Positions 26,901-34,261 of a stretch of DNA of 64,000 nucleotides are shown one piece after another. The translations under genes were made by a program, and so were the position numbers. The stretch spans positions 13,563,139 through 13,627,138 of the forward strand of contig CAKAKS010000039.1 in assembly GCA_916700875.1 (NCBI GenBank). Reading direction: 5' to 3'. The stretch's first letter is position 1, and every line of letters starts with the position of its first letter. Source of the DNA: Sebastes aleutianus (Eukaryota; Chordata; Actinopteri; Perciformes; Sebastidae). The notes under the pieces were generated by a model. It was not told the DNA's origin. It worked only from the letters and a program-made list of their open reading frames with translations, and made no database searches.

Positions 26901-28579
26901 TGTTACTGGTTACTCACCAGTGAATGAACCGGTAACTGGTTACTCACCAGTGAATGAACCTGTTACCGTTTACTGGTTACTCACCAGTGAATGAACCTGT
27001 TACTGACGACAGACAGCAGCTTCCCGCTCTCGTCATAGTGAAACGCTCCAGCACTGTCAGGAAACTTCACACCTCCAGGAAGAGCAGTCACACCTGCACA
27101 CAGGTAAGAGTTCATATTAATGTTTCAGTGCCCAGACCGAGAGCAGAGAAACAGAGAAGCTGCTATCACTCTTTCATCACTTTAACTCACAGTGGTGGAA
27201 TAATAACAGAGAGAATCATGGGAACATTTCCACCTGAACCCGGTAATAAGGTAATACTAATAACATATAATTATAACATCAAGTAGGTAAACATGGGTGT
27301 TGAAAGTGTGTGGGGGAGGGGGGGACTAGCGAACTGATTTTTTACCTGAACCGCTCCAACCCTAATATATATATATATATATACACACATACATATATAC
27401 ACCGATCAGGATTCGATCAGGATTACACCTGGATTGTGGTTGCATTTGCTGCCGTGTCTGCTGCCTGCTTGACACCAACTGCTACCATCATTAATTCATT
27501 CCGTCTGTACCAGGGACTACCTAGGCTAAGCGATAAAGTGGCAGCCTGGAGAATGAGGCTTCTTGGCCACTGCCAAAGACATCAAGAACTCCCTGCAAGC
27601 ATGCTGATGCTGTGGGAACCAACGCACGGGCATCGATCACGGGGACGTCCCACACCAACATACATGGACATACTGAGGAGAGATGCAGGAGTGGAGAGTG
27701 CTGGCGAGCTAGCCAGATGTATGGAGGACTGAGATAGCTGGAAGCTCCGCTGGAAAGCCTGTCTGAGGACGACCCAATGATATCAATTCCGATAGTTGTA
27801 TTATCACTCTTTTACAACCACTGCTATTGATTTTTGTTATTAGTCCTACTTGTATTAGTTATTACAGCTGCTGTGCTATTATTGTCTCTCTCCACAGCGC
27901 GTTGCAATGCTCTTGGTGGGATTTCTTGTTGGGTCTCTAAACTATAAAGTACGGTCGAGATAACTTCTGTTATGATTTGACGCTGTATAAAAATAAATTG
28001 AATTGACTGAGCCATAACATTAGGACAGCATGGGCACCCTGACCAGTCTGCAGCTACGCAGCCCCATACACAACAAACTGCGATGCACTGTGTGTTCTGA
28101 CACCTTTCTATCGGAACCAGCATTAACTTTTTCAGCAATTTGAGCTACAGTAGCTCTTCTATTGAATTGGACAACACGGGCCAGTCTTTGCTCCCCACGT
28201 GCATCAATGAGCCTTGGGTCTGACCCTGTCGCCGGTTCACCGGTTTTCCTTCCTTGGACCACTTTGGTAGGTCCTGACCACTGCAGACCGGGAACATCCC
28301 ACAAGAGCTGCAGGTTTTGGAGATGCTCTGACCCAGTCGTCTAGCCTTCACAATTTGGCCTTTGACAAAGTCGCTCACATCCTTACGCTTGCCCATTTTC
28401 TTCTGCTTCCAACACAAAGTTCAAAGTTCAAAATATTCACTTGCTGTCTAATATATCCCACCGACTGCCAGGTGCCATTGTAACTAGATAATCAATGTTA
28501 TTCACTTCACCTGTCAATGGTCTTAATGTTATGGCTGATCGGTGTATATATATATATATATACACACATATATATATAT

Positions 28580-28610
<31 letters not shown>

Positions 28611-29099
28611 CACATGTGTGTATATATATATATATATATACACATGTGTGTATACACATATATATACACATATGTGTGTATATATATATATACACATATC
28701 TATATATACACATTATATATACACATATATATATATACACATATATATACACATCTATATATATATATATATATATATCTATATATATATATATAGATGT
28801 GTATACACACACATCTATATATCTATATATACACATATATATATATATCACACCAGCAGACTGAGGAACAGTTTATTCCCCGAGGCGTTCAGACTTCTAA
28901 ATAGATAATTCATACGACACCTTCTCACACAAAAAGTACCTCAATCATATATCTTATACTGTATATACTGTATATGTTCTTAATATGCCTTGTACAAAGT
29001 ATTTCCTTTTATAATTGTAATATAATTTATTACTTTTAATGGAGCTTCCCAGCAAAAAGCATTTCACACGATTGTACCTGTATAACCGGCGTGACAATA

Positions 29100-29139
<40 letters not shown>

Positions 29140-29704
29140 TACATACATACGCAGATTGCTAATTCCAGACCCTGTATGTATATGTATGTATATGTATGTA
29201 TGTATATACATACATATACATACATATACATACATACATGGTCTGTCAGTCTGTCAGCCTCCACAGAATAAATCTCCATGGTAACTAGTTTGCCCCTGCC
29301 TTCATGAAACCTGGTCCAGGCTAACCTGATCCATGGAGGATAACTGTGAAACCCGGCTACATTCACACGGACAGGTGCCGTGGTGACGAGCTAACGGAAG
29401 TGACTGTAACGTTAACAGGTTGATTTGTTTACCGATGTTCCTCTCCGTCAGGCCCCGGTACGTTACGGTGCGTTAGCATACACCTAGCAGCGTGTTAGCG
29501 GTGCTAGCTGCTGTTAGCATGTCCTCAAATAACATCTACATATGTGTGTGTGTGTTTGTGTGTGTCGGTGAGAGGACACCGGGAGCAGAGCTGTACGGTC
29601 ATGTTACCGGGCAGGTTGACGGTCACGTCTCGGAACCGGTGCAGAGTTTCCCTCTCAAAGCCACAGATCTCGATGAAGCTGCGCTCCAACACCGCCGTCG
29701 CCAT
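6804..29704 (-). CDS. nup160: nucleoporin Nup160, complete, 34 exons
   Basis: Scaffold of the Nup107-160 (Y) complex of the nuclear pore, needed for pore assembly and mRNA export. Exons 1 to 34: 29608-29704, 26985-27093, 25683-25893, 25222-25444, 24941-25131, 24147-24383, 23254-23351, 22071-22155, 21465-21533, 20874-20957, 20370-20540, 20180-20279, 19922-20087, 19268-19401, 18905-19065, 17711-17847, 16751-16821, 16287-16440, 16058-16127, 15431-15529, 15165-15284, 14888-14983, 13690-13784, 13334-13430, 12908-13013, 12623-12783, 11752-11812, 10641-10751, 9189-9312, 8775-8876, 8495-8636, 8101-8226, 7041-7136, 6804-6887. All junctions are GT-AG and in phase, giving 1395 codons plus stop (human protein about 1436 residues). 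Recognised blocks include LPHPSRMYHS, FIFALCQDHKLRMWS, NRYSLDHISSLF, FYACCLQYQEALS, CLRLIRPEYAWIVQP and GKGHQYFGIE-like GRGHQYFGIE. Start is the ATG at 29702-29704 (MATAVLERSF); stop is TAG at 6804-6806. No frameshift or premature stop seen. Confidence 0.97.
7265..8090. repeat. nup160: dispersed repeat in nup160 intron (relative at 61560-61955)
   Basis: The part from about 7780 shares long blocks with 61617-61950, for example TTGGGCTGTACTGAAACATT and CTCATTGAGTCG, ending at a TATCGGCC motif. The first part (TATCTGCCGATATTCTCC, GCCTATCGGC) may be the other end. Probably a non-autonomous DNA transposon; family not assigned. Confidence 0.55.
8227..8425. repeat. nup160: 35-bp minisatellite abutting nup160 exon 32 acceptor
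   Basis: About five units of CAGCTGCATCATGGGAGAAT plus AACCAGCAGAGACA. It starts some ten bases upstream of the acceptor at 8226 and supplies the pyrimidine-rich intron end on the minus strand. Confidence 0.85.
9313..10402. repeat. nup160: (GACA)n / (GA)n array abutting nup160 exon 29 acceptor
   Basis: About 1.1 kb of GACA, GA and GTTAGAGACA units. On the minus strand it reads CTGT/CT and runs straight into the exon 29 acceptor CTGTAG, so the array itself is the polypyrimidine tract. Confidence 0.92.
10520..10640. repeat. nup160: short repeat after nup160 exon 28 donor
   Basis: Several copies of GTTAAAGGTGTAGAAG just beyond the exon 28 donor at 10640. Small and imperfect. Confidence 0.7.
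11255..11530. repeat. nup160: dispersed repeat with internal 20-bp minisatellite
   Basis: Sequence around 11255-11300 and 11480-11530 (CCCTTCAGGGCGA, CTGTGTAATAA) resembles 15925-16000 and 22235-22335. Between them GTAGCAACGGTCTGTTATAC is repeated about six times. Likely a non-autonomous DNA element with an internal expansion. Confidence 0.5.
11900..12550. repeat. nup160: DNA-element copy with internal 41-bp array (12040-12480)
   Basis: The ends relate to the family also seen in the crystallin introns and at 59330-59500 (TTTATGCAAATATATG side, CATTGACAGCCCTAAT side). Its inner AACGCGTTAAAGAAATTAGT segment is amplified about ten times. Lies in the nup160 intron before exon 26. Confidence 0.6.
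13885..14272. mobile_element. nup160: short non-autonomous DNA element (MITE-like)
   Basis: Left end TTAAAGGAACTGTGTAGTAT and right end ATGTTACACACCCTGTCCTT are imperfect inverted repeats. About 390 bp with no ORF. In the nup160 intron between exons 22 and 23. Confidence 0.5.
14366..14900. repeat. nup160: 30-bp minisatellite made of nup160 exon 22 donor junction
   Basis: About 17 units. On the minus strand each holds AACAGCCAG followed by GTAACATTTAACA, that is the last codons of exon 22 plus its GT donor. The unit is 30 bp and stays open in the exon frame (repeated peptide VTFNRPVNSQ). This explains the long ORFs on both strands here. Confidence 0.93.
15925..16000. repeat. nup160: fragment of a dispersed repeat
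   Basis: AAGGGATAATGTACAGCGAG and CCGGTCA recur at 22240-22275. Fragment in the nup160 intron before exon 19 (minus strand order). Confidence 0.5.
16448..16700. repeat. nup160: about 41-bp repeat near nup160 exon 18
   Basis: Diverged copies of GGCACTATTATTACCTCATA followed by ACACACTGAACATCATGTCA, beginning some ten bases upstream of the exon 18 acceptor. Confidence 0.7.
17000..17640. repeat. nup160: dispersed repeat, inverted copy at 38890-39345
   Basis: Blocks such as AAAATGGCCATGACAGTTTT, CTAGTATGACATGGTTGGTA and GGGTACCCATAGAACC occur in reverse complement in crystallin copy 2 intron 1. Family not identified; no coding potential. Confidence 0.6.
17665..18075. repeat. nup160: (TG)n and ACATTATAACAC microsatellites flanking nup160 exon 16
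   Basis: (TG)n at 17665-17696 lies near the exon 16 donor; CA-rich repeats with ATTATAACAC interruptions at 17865-18075 lie upstream of its acceptor. Confidence 0.85.
18836..18900. repeat. nup160: (TG)n microsatellite at nup160 exon 15 donor
   Basis: About 32 TG dinucleotides ending four bases from the exon 15 donor (GTATGC on the minus strand). Confidence 0.95.
19100..19245. repeat. nup160: 31-bp repeat, four units
   Basis: Copies of ACCAGGAGTCCACAGGGGTC plus TATAGATCTGA between exons 14 and 15. Confidence 0.85.
19605..19775 (+). mobile_element. 5' fragment of the LINE family found at 54640-56650
   Basis: Shares GCTCCTGGTAGGGTCTCCCA, AGGGGAGGGGCCAGA and AATCACAGACCC with the LINE at 54640. 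Truncated, no ORF. In an nup160 intron, opposite strand. Confidence 0.75.
20990..21480. repeat. nup160: 35-bp minisatellite made of nup160 exon 9 donor junction
   Basis: About 14 units. On the minus strand each contains ATAGTTAAAGCTCTACAG (exon 9 end, IVKALQ) followed by GTGAGAAACTACCTG (donor and first intron bases). Many units have CTACTG instead of CTACAG before the GT. Read-through meets a TAG within the first unit. Confidence 0.93.
21465..29704 (-). CDS. nup160: nup160 exons 1-9: N-terminal beta-propeller
   Basis: The first nine exons encode about 440 residues, matching the seven-bladed beta-propeller that forms the N-terminal half of Nup160 in the Y-complex short arm. Visible family landmarks are RHFRDVTV-like HRFRDVTV (exon 1), SAGAFHYDESGKL and the RFIHW junction (exon 2), NLLNNAVRLRL and VLPGGV (exon 3), MQSIFTDVGK (exon 4), QRLSGWMP and IRGEQSP (exon 5), and TSTDIWAVW (exon 7). 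Exon 8 only joins in frame if its acceptor is the one before TAATACAGCAG (start at 22155), giving YEHNTAGQWN. Exons 2 and 9 each end inside a minisatellite that repeats their own 3' end and donor site; those arrays are listed separately. Domain limits are inferred from the human protein, not computed. Confidence 0.93.
22235..22335. repeat. nup160: dispersed repeat copy
   Basis: TAAGGGATAATGTACAGCGA, GTTGTGAAATAAACCC and CAGGGCGATG; related to 11255-11530 and 15925-16000. The following 22340-23250 is unremarkable intron. Confidence 0.5.
23650..23885 (+). mobile_element. LINE reverse-transcriptase fragment (L2/Rex1-like)
   Basis: Translation gives EDYQSGFR, STETALVKITNDLL and FLDLSAAFDIIDHHILLQRL, the fingers and first palm motif of L2/Rex1-clade reverse transcriptases. 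It has a frameshift and both ends are missing. Inserted in an nup160 intron on the opposite strand. Confidence 0.85.
25445..25665. repeat. nup160: GACAGGTA-type repeat abutting nup160 exon 4 acceptor
   Basis: Copies of AGAGACAGGTAGAGAGACAG and GGTATAGAGACAGGAC start at the acceptor of exon 4. On the minus strand they form a repeated CTGTCTCTCTACCTGTC pyrimidine tract containing many CAG-less copies of the acceptor context. Confidence 0.8.
25960..26130. repeat. nup160: degenerate GGATACTAGTTACT repeat
   Basis: Short irregular repeat in intron 2, followed by AT-rich sequence (26150-26400) without recognisable content. Confidence 0.6.
26405..26985. repeat. nup160: 30-bp minisatellite made of nup160 exon 2 donor junction
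   Basis: About 19 units. On the minus strand each unit reads GTTCATTCACTG (exon 2 end, RFIHW) then GTGAGTAACCAGTAACAG (consensus donor plus intron). The first unit is the true exon end at 26985. Every unit keeps the GTGAGT donor. Read-through reaches TGA at once. Confidence 0.95.
27393..28545 (-). mobile_element. Tc1/mariner-like element, degenerate, interrupted by a LINE end
   Basis: Inverted ends: TATATACACCGATCAG at 27393-27408 and its complement within GGCTGATCGGTGTATATA near 28530-28548. The transposase N-terminus lies on the minus strand from 28396 (MGKRKDVSDFVKGQIVKARR) to about 28020 (RATVAQIAEKVNAGSDRKVS, MGLRSCRLVRVPML), with frameshifts. The left inverted repeat is split: its continuation GCCATAACATTAGGAC resumes at about 28009, after the LINE fragment. 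Sits in nup160 intron 1. Inactive. Confidence 0.85.
27409..28008 (+). mobile_element. LINE 3' end inserted in the Tc1-like terminal repeat
   Basis: Translation shows RLLGHCQRHQELPASMLMLW and HGHRSRGRPTPTYMDILRRD, the C-terminal tail typical of fish non-LTR retrotransposons, ending GELARCMED. The 3' tail ATAAAAATAAATTGAATTG at about 27985-28005 recurs at 46495-46545. Confidence 0.8.
28540..28855. repeat. (TA)n / ACACATATAT microsatellite
   Basis: Long alternating purine-pyrimidine tract with TATATA, CACATG and CTATATA variants. Explains the Y/I-rich ORFs on both strands. Confidence 0.95.
28850..29110 (+). mobile_element. LINE 3' end (L2/Rex-like) with 3' UTR
   Basis: Begins SRLRNSLFPEAFRLLN (typical C-terminal end of fish L2-type proteins), continues with an AT-rich 3' UTR and ends GCGTGACAATAAACATATAT, where the (TA)n tail starts. 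Confidence 0.75.
29100..29245. repeat. (TA)n and TATGTATG microsatellites
   Basis: (TA)n at 29104-29136 and TATGTATGTATA/TACATACA units at 29175-29240. The TA run is the tail of the LINE just upstream. Confidence 0.9.
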
Positions 29705-29790
29705 CTTCTCCTCTTCCTCATGCAGCTGTGACGTCAGCGGGACGGAGAGGCCGCGCGCTCATCCTTCAAACATTTAAAGAGACAGTAATA
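29705..29790 (-). promoter_or_regulatory. nup160: probable nup160 promoter / 5' UTR
   Basis: The sequence just upstream of the nup160 ATG is locally GC-rich (GGCCGCGCGC near 29750 on the complement) with no clear TATA box, as expected for a housekeeping gene. It is bounded by a retroelement-like repeat starting near 29786. The transcription start cannot be placed from sequence alone. Confidence 0.4.
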
Positions 29791-29900
29791 ATCTTCTTCT
29801 TCTTCTTGGGTGTTTATTGGAGGTTGGCAAACCAGTTTAGAGATGCATTACCGTCACCTACTGGACTGGAGTGTGGAGCAGTAGATTGGCAGGAAAAAAA
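29786..29900. repeat. retroelement-like repeat, copy A (copy B at 30602-30725)
   Basis: Both copies contain TTCTTCTTCTT, GTGTTTATTGG, GGTTGGCAAACCAG and CCTACTGGACTGGAGTGT. On the minus strand they end with (AAG)n, like a retroposed 3' tail. Confidence 0.65.
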
Positions 29901-30116
29901 TAAAATTTAAATAAATAATAATAAAAATAATAATAAAAAAGAACAATAAAAAAACAGAAAATACAAATTAATAATTATTAATAACAATAATAATAATTAA
30001 ATTCTCTCCATTATTCCTGTTGCCCTTAAGTAATTCATTAGAAGATTGGGTAATTTCCTCCTAAATTTACTGTAGTTTCTTGTAATTAAGGACATTTTTA
30101 GAGAAAGATTGCTGTT

Positions 30117-30600
30117 TACAATGTACGATACGATAATAAGATAATACTTTATTGTCAGACAGATCTGAAATTTGTTTTGCATAACAGCAGCTCCATTTGC
30201 AACATCACAAAAAGGACAAAGTCAAGAAACAAGAATACGTACATTTAAACATTACAACCACAGAAGACGATATTCTTTCCCTTCAACGTACATTTGATCT
30301 GGGATTAGGCTCCATATTTAGTTTTAGGATTGACTGGTGTAAAAAAGAGTGCTTCAGTCTAACCTTATTAAATCGTGGAACCCTGTATCTCCGATTTGAT
30401 GGTAACAATTGATATTCACTGTTCAAAACATGGTTGGGGTCAGAGACGATGGTGTTAGCCAGCCTTAAGATGTTATTATGATAGGCTGAGTCATAGAATT
30501 TCTCAAGGGGTTGACCTACAATCTTTGAGCAGATTTTCATTTGGTGAAGCAGTTTTGACTTTAAAGTAGTGGACAAATTCTTGTACCATGTAGATTCCCC
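30117..30600 (-). mobile_element. LINE 3' end, minus strand
   Basis: ORF on the minus strand encodes QPLEKFYDSAYHNNILRLAN and YQLLPSNRRYRVPRFNKVR, the C-terminal end of a fish LINE protein, followed by a 3' UTR ending TCTGACAATAAAGTATTATC. Confidence 0.8.
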
Positions 30601-30601
30601 C

Positions 30602-30840
30602 TACATTTCTTCTTCTTTTTCTTCTTCTTCTTCTTTTGTGTTTATTGGTGGTTGGCAAACCAGCTTATAGGTGCATTACCGCCACCTACTGGACTGGAGT
30701 GTTGAACAGTAGATTGGCAGGAAAAAGTAAATAAATAAAATAAATAATAATTAAAAAAAAGTAATAATAAAATAATAATAATTATTATTAATAATAATAA
30801 TAATAACAATAGTAATAATAATAATACTAATAATTTAATT
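30602..30840. repeat. retroelement-like repeat copy B plus AT-rich tract
   Basis: Copy of the 29786 element followed by (AAT)-type low complexity to about 30835. Confidence 0.65.
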
Positions 30841-31042
30841 CTCTCAATTATTCCAAAGTGCTTTACATACATTGAAATAGTACAAACATCAAGATAAAAA
30901 CAATACAGAATAAAAACATAAAAACAGGCCAAAATAAAATGTTGAACATAAGACTTTTGTCCAAAAAGTCAACAGTAATGAAATTTAAAACAAGGGATTG
31001 CTATAAAAAGGCCTTCCTGTAAAGGTAGGTTTTGAGGCGTGA

Positions 31043-31735
31043 TTTAAAGGGACTATTTGTAACTTTCAGAAATGCTTGTTAACAGCGACACCTGTGGCCG
31101 TTAAGTCAACGAAAGTCAGCGTCGGGCTCGCGCTTTTGCTCGCTCTACATAGACATGAACGAGCATCGCTCAAAACAGTGAGGCGACACACGTCAGCTAA
31201 AACCACAATATCACTCTATATTTCAGCTGCTTAGCAGTAATGTTAGCTGACCAGACGAAGGTCTCTCCATGAATCACTGCTGATCCTAGTGTTGGCTTTT
31301 CCTGCTTCAGCCCCGCTGCCTCAGCCTCCGGGGCTGAAGCAGGAAAAGCGGGTCGGTGCCGGGGCTGAAGCAGGAAGAGAAACGTTATCGTCTCCCGACT
31401 GCCCCCATAGGGAGACGATAACGTTTCTCGCTGCGGAGCCCCGTCACTTCACAAGACACGGGAAACCTCTGTTGGTCTGGAGGAGCTGCAGCAGTTATTT
31501 CTACACAAACGTCCACTGTACATTCACTAGATATTCTCAGAGCTACTAAGTCTTCTGCAGTGTGTGGTGTGCGTGCATGCACGTCTTGAGGTGGAGCGAG
31601 ACAGCGAGAATGCGCGCGGTGTGAGTGTAGGCAAGCAGGCAGAGGAGCAGAGACACCGGCCACACGCGAGCGCGCATGGGATCCCAACCCGGTAGATTTA
31701 TACGTGTAAGAAGTTACAAACAGTCCCTTTAAAAG
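31043..31735. mobile_element. about 690-bp MITE with internal perfect hairpin
   Basis: Terminal inverted repeats TTTAAAGGGACTATTTGTAA (31043-31062) and the matching TTACAAACAGTCCCTTTAAA at the right end (to about 31733). Inside, arms 31377-31396 and 31410-31429 are perfect 20-base complements around a 13-base loop. It interrupts another repeat whose parts lie at 30838-31042 and 31736-31850. No transposase. Confidence 0.75.
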
Positions 31736-31849
31736 AAGAAACAGAGTTTACTAGCCTGAGTTCCTCCGGAAGGGAGTTCCACAGCTGTGGGGCTCTAACA
31801 GAGAACGGTACAACAGTACAACATTTTATTGGAGTAATTTTGTTAGTGA

Positions 31850-32125
31850 TATTGACTGGAAGAAAGTTTGGTCCTTACCGCAAAAGTTGCTTCTAACAAA
31901 TAAGGTAAAAGAGGTGTCATTTAAGTTGAGCCACAGATTCTATCCAGTGAAACATTTCTTACAAAAGTTAAAGAGTGACATACATGTAAATTGTTCCTTC
32001 TGCGAATCACATCCTGAAACTTGCTCTCATTTATTCTGGTCCTGTAAATTTACATGTGAATTGTGGAAAGATGTCAATAATTTTATACTTGTTAACATTT
32101 TCTCAGAAGGGTTAACGTTTTGAGT
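31850..32125 (+). mobile_element. LINE C-terminal zinc-finger fragment (L1/Tx1-like)
   Basis: Encodes LLTNKVKEVSFKLSHRFYPV, then CSFCESHPETCSHLFWSC and ELWKDVNNFI: the CCHC-like module after the reverse transcriptase of L1/Tx1-type elements. 5' truncated. Confidence 0.75.
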
Positions 32126-32285
32126 GAAGGTTTAACGTGTTGTGTGAAGGGTTAATGTGTTGTGTGAAGGGTTAACGTTTTGAGTGAAGAGTTAATGTGT
32201 TGTGTGAAAGGTTAACGTGTGGTGCTGGTGCTGAGGCCTCACCAGTCTTTGTTAACCCTTTGTTAACCCTTTGTTAACCCTTTCA
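32105..32285. repeat. 20-bp and 12-bp repeats upstream of crystallin copy 1
   Basis: GGGTTAACGTGTTGTGTGAA in about six diverged copies, then TTTGTTAACCCT three times. Directly precedes the crystallin promoter. Confidence 0.8.
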
Positions 32286-32306
32286 TAGAGGCATTATGTG
32301 TCAGCG

Positions 32307-32360
32307 TGCTGACTCAACACGCTGCCACATAAAGCAGCGAGCGGCGCTCAGGTGTATAAA
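32307..32360 (+). promoter_or_regulatory. crystallin copy 1 promoter: Maf half-site plus TATA box
   Basis: TGCTGACTCA at 32307-32316 matches a Maf-recognition half-site with AP-1 core, and TATAAA follows at 32355-32360, about 75 bases before the start codon. Large Maf factors drive gamma-crystallin promoters in vertebrate lens (established). Function here is inferred from the position and from the matching arrangement in copy 2. Confidence 0.6.
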
Positions 32361-32433
32361 AGCCCTGCACTCACACATGTGGGAAAGCAGTCCACCGCAG
32401 TCAACCAGAGCAGCACTACAACGAAACGCCAAT

Positions 32434-34101
32434 ATGTCCGCTACCGACATGAACATGATGAGCAAGGTAAGTCCTAGCATGCATCATGTGTTATTGATCT
32501 AACCTCCAGCGATCAATAACACATCTTCACAATAATAATTTATTTCTTCAGTAAATAATAATTTACATTATCCCTTACATACAGTATAAATACAGTACTG
32601 ATGTACAGTATATATTTACTGTATATATATACAGTAAATATATACAGTATATACTAGGGCTGTCAATCCATTAAAATAGTTCATCACATATTTATTGCAC
32701 ATTTTCTATCTGTTCTACTTACTTACTTAGTCCTTGTTGCGCCTTGTGGCACATAGGGCAGGGACTAAGGATCTCCACTCATCTCTGTTGTTTGCTTTCT
32801 TCTCAATGCTTCTCATTTTGTGTTGTTAATTTACTTACAATAATAAATATATCCATACATTTACACAAAGCAGCATATTTGTCCACTCCCATGTTGATAA
32901 ATACTTGACAAATCGACTGACAGCCCTGCTAATAACCAAAATGCTCTGATTGTTTCTCCAGAGTTTTATTTCTTTTATTCTAATAGAGTGTTCATGGTGG
33001 TCTCTCTGTGTGTGGGTCAGGTGGTGTTCTACGAGGACAGGAACTTCCAGGGTCGTTCCCACGAGTGCAGCAGCGACTGTGCCGACATGTCTTCCTACCT
33101 GAGCAGGTGTCACTCCTGCAGGGTGGAGAGAGGCTGCTTCATGGTCTACGACCGCACCAACTTCATGGGCAACCAGTACTTCCTGAGGAAGGGCGAGTAC
33201 TCCGACTACCAGAGCATGATGGGAATGAACGACTGCATCAGGTCCTGCCGTATGATCCCCATGGTAACCACACAACCAATCACAGCCCAGTGCTGCCATC
33301 TCCTTCATCACTTACACAACCAATCACAGCCCAGTGCTGACATCTCCTTCATCACTACACAACCAATCACAGCCCAGTGCTGATATCTCCTTCATCACTT
33401 ACACAACCAATCACAGCCCAGTGCTGACATCTCCTTCATCACTACACAACTAATCACAGCCCAGTGCTGACATCTCCTTCATCACTACACAACCAATCAC
33501 AGCCCAGTGCTGACATCTCCTTTATCACTTACACAACCAATCACAGCCCAGTGCTGACATCTCCTTCATCACTTACACAACCAATCACAGCCCAGTGCTG
33601 ACATTTATATATCAGTATATTTGACCAATCAGAGTCCAGTCTCATGTAATGCACTCGTCTTTATAATATTACTGAAAATGTGTAAAGTACAAAGCTGCTG
33701 GTAACCATAGCAACAGTCCGGCTAATTCATAGACAGTAAGGGACTCCAAGGCGTCCACAGAGAGACAGTAATAGTTGGCAGTAACTGCTGATTATTGATT
33801 ATTGGTTGTGGATGTGTTTCAGTACCGTGGCTCGTACAGGATGAAGATCTACGAGAGGGAGAACTTTGGAGGCATGATGCACGAGCTGATGGACGACTGC
33901 GACAACACCATGGATCGTTACCGCATGTCCAACTGCATGTCCTGTAACGTGATGGACGGACACTGGCTGATGTACGAGCAGGCCAACTACAGAGGCAGGA
34001 TGATGTACATGAGGCCTGGAGAGTACAGGAACTTCACGAACATGGGCATGAGCAACATGAGGTTCATGAGCATGAGGCGCATCAATGACTCATACTATTA
34101 G
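32434..34101 (+). CDS. gamma-M crystallin, copy 1
   Basis: Structural protein of the eye lens; fish gamma-M crystallins are methionine-rich and pack tightly. Three exons: 32434-32466 (11 codons, MSATDMNMMSK), 33021-33263 (81 codons, N-terminal Greek-key domain starting VVFYEDRNFQGRS) and 33823-34101 (92 codons plus stop, C-terminal domain starting YRGSYRMKIYERENFGG). Total 184 residues, with two domains of two Greek-key motifs each (MVYDRTNFMGNQYF, LMYEQANYRGRMMYM). The intron positions (after the first codons and between the two domains) are those of the gamma-crystallin family. TATAAA lies at 32355-32360 and AATAAA at 34131-34136. Intron 2 holds a 44-bp repeat array; the 3' flank holds the 26-bp array. 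I do not assign a crygm number. Confidence 0.95.
32650..32935. repeat. DNA-element copy in crystallin 1 intron 1
   Basis: GGGCTGTCAATCCATTAAAA at the left and CGACTGACAGCCCTGC at the right are inverted ends of the same family as 39300-39525. A foreign segment (about 32705-32820, with GCCTTGTGGCACATAGGGCA) sits inside it. Confidence 0.65.
33264..33605. repeat. 44-bp array after crystallin 1 exon 2 donor, about 8 units
   Basis: Unit CACAACCAATCACAGCCCAG plus TGCTGACATCTCCTTCATCA. Starts six bases after the donor and contains AACCAATCAC, a CCAAT-box sequence. Confidence 0.93.
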
Positions 34102-34130
34102 AGTCGCCATGGCAACACTGAGACCATAGC

Positions 34131-34136
34131 AATAAA
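34131..34136 (+). terminator. polyadenylation signal of crystallin copy 1
   Basis: AATAAA 30 bases after the TAG stop, in a short 3' UTR shared with copy 2. Confidence 0.8.
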
Positions 34137-34261
34137 GTTTAAATCAAGTTAACTGTCCGTTTCATTTACCTAAACATTATTCAGTTAAAGGTGGATATTA
34201 GTTATCTGACCTAAAATGTGTCACTATTAAATAATTACTGATCAACTATAAAACACACCAA

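Noticed and set aside
28437..28908. Y/I-rich ORFs on both strands
   Set aside because: Translation of (TA)n-type microsatellite.
32835..33311. antisense ORFs over crystallin exon 2 (also at 39461-39919)
   Set aside because: Shadow frames of conserved crystallin coding sequence, present in both copies for that reason only.
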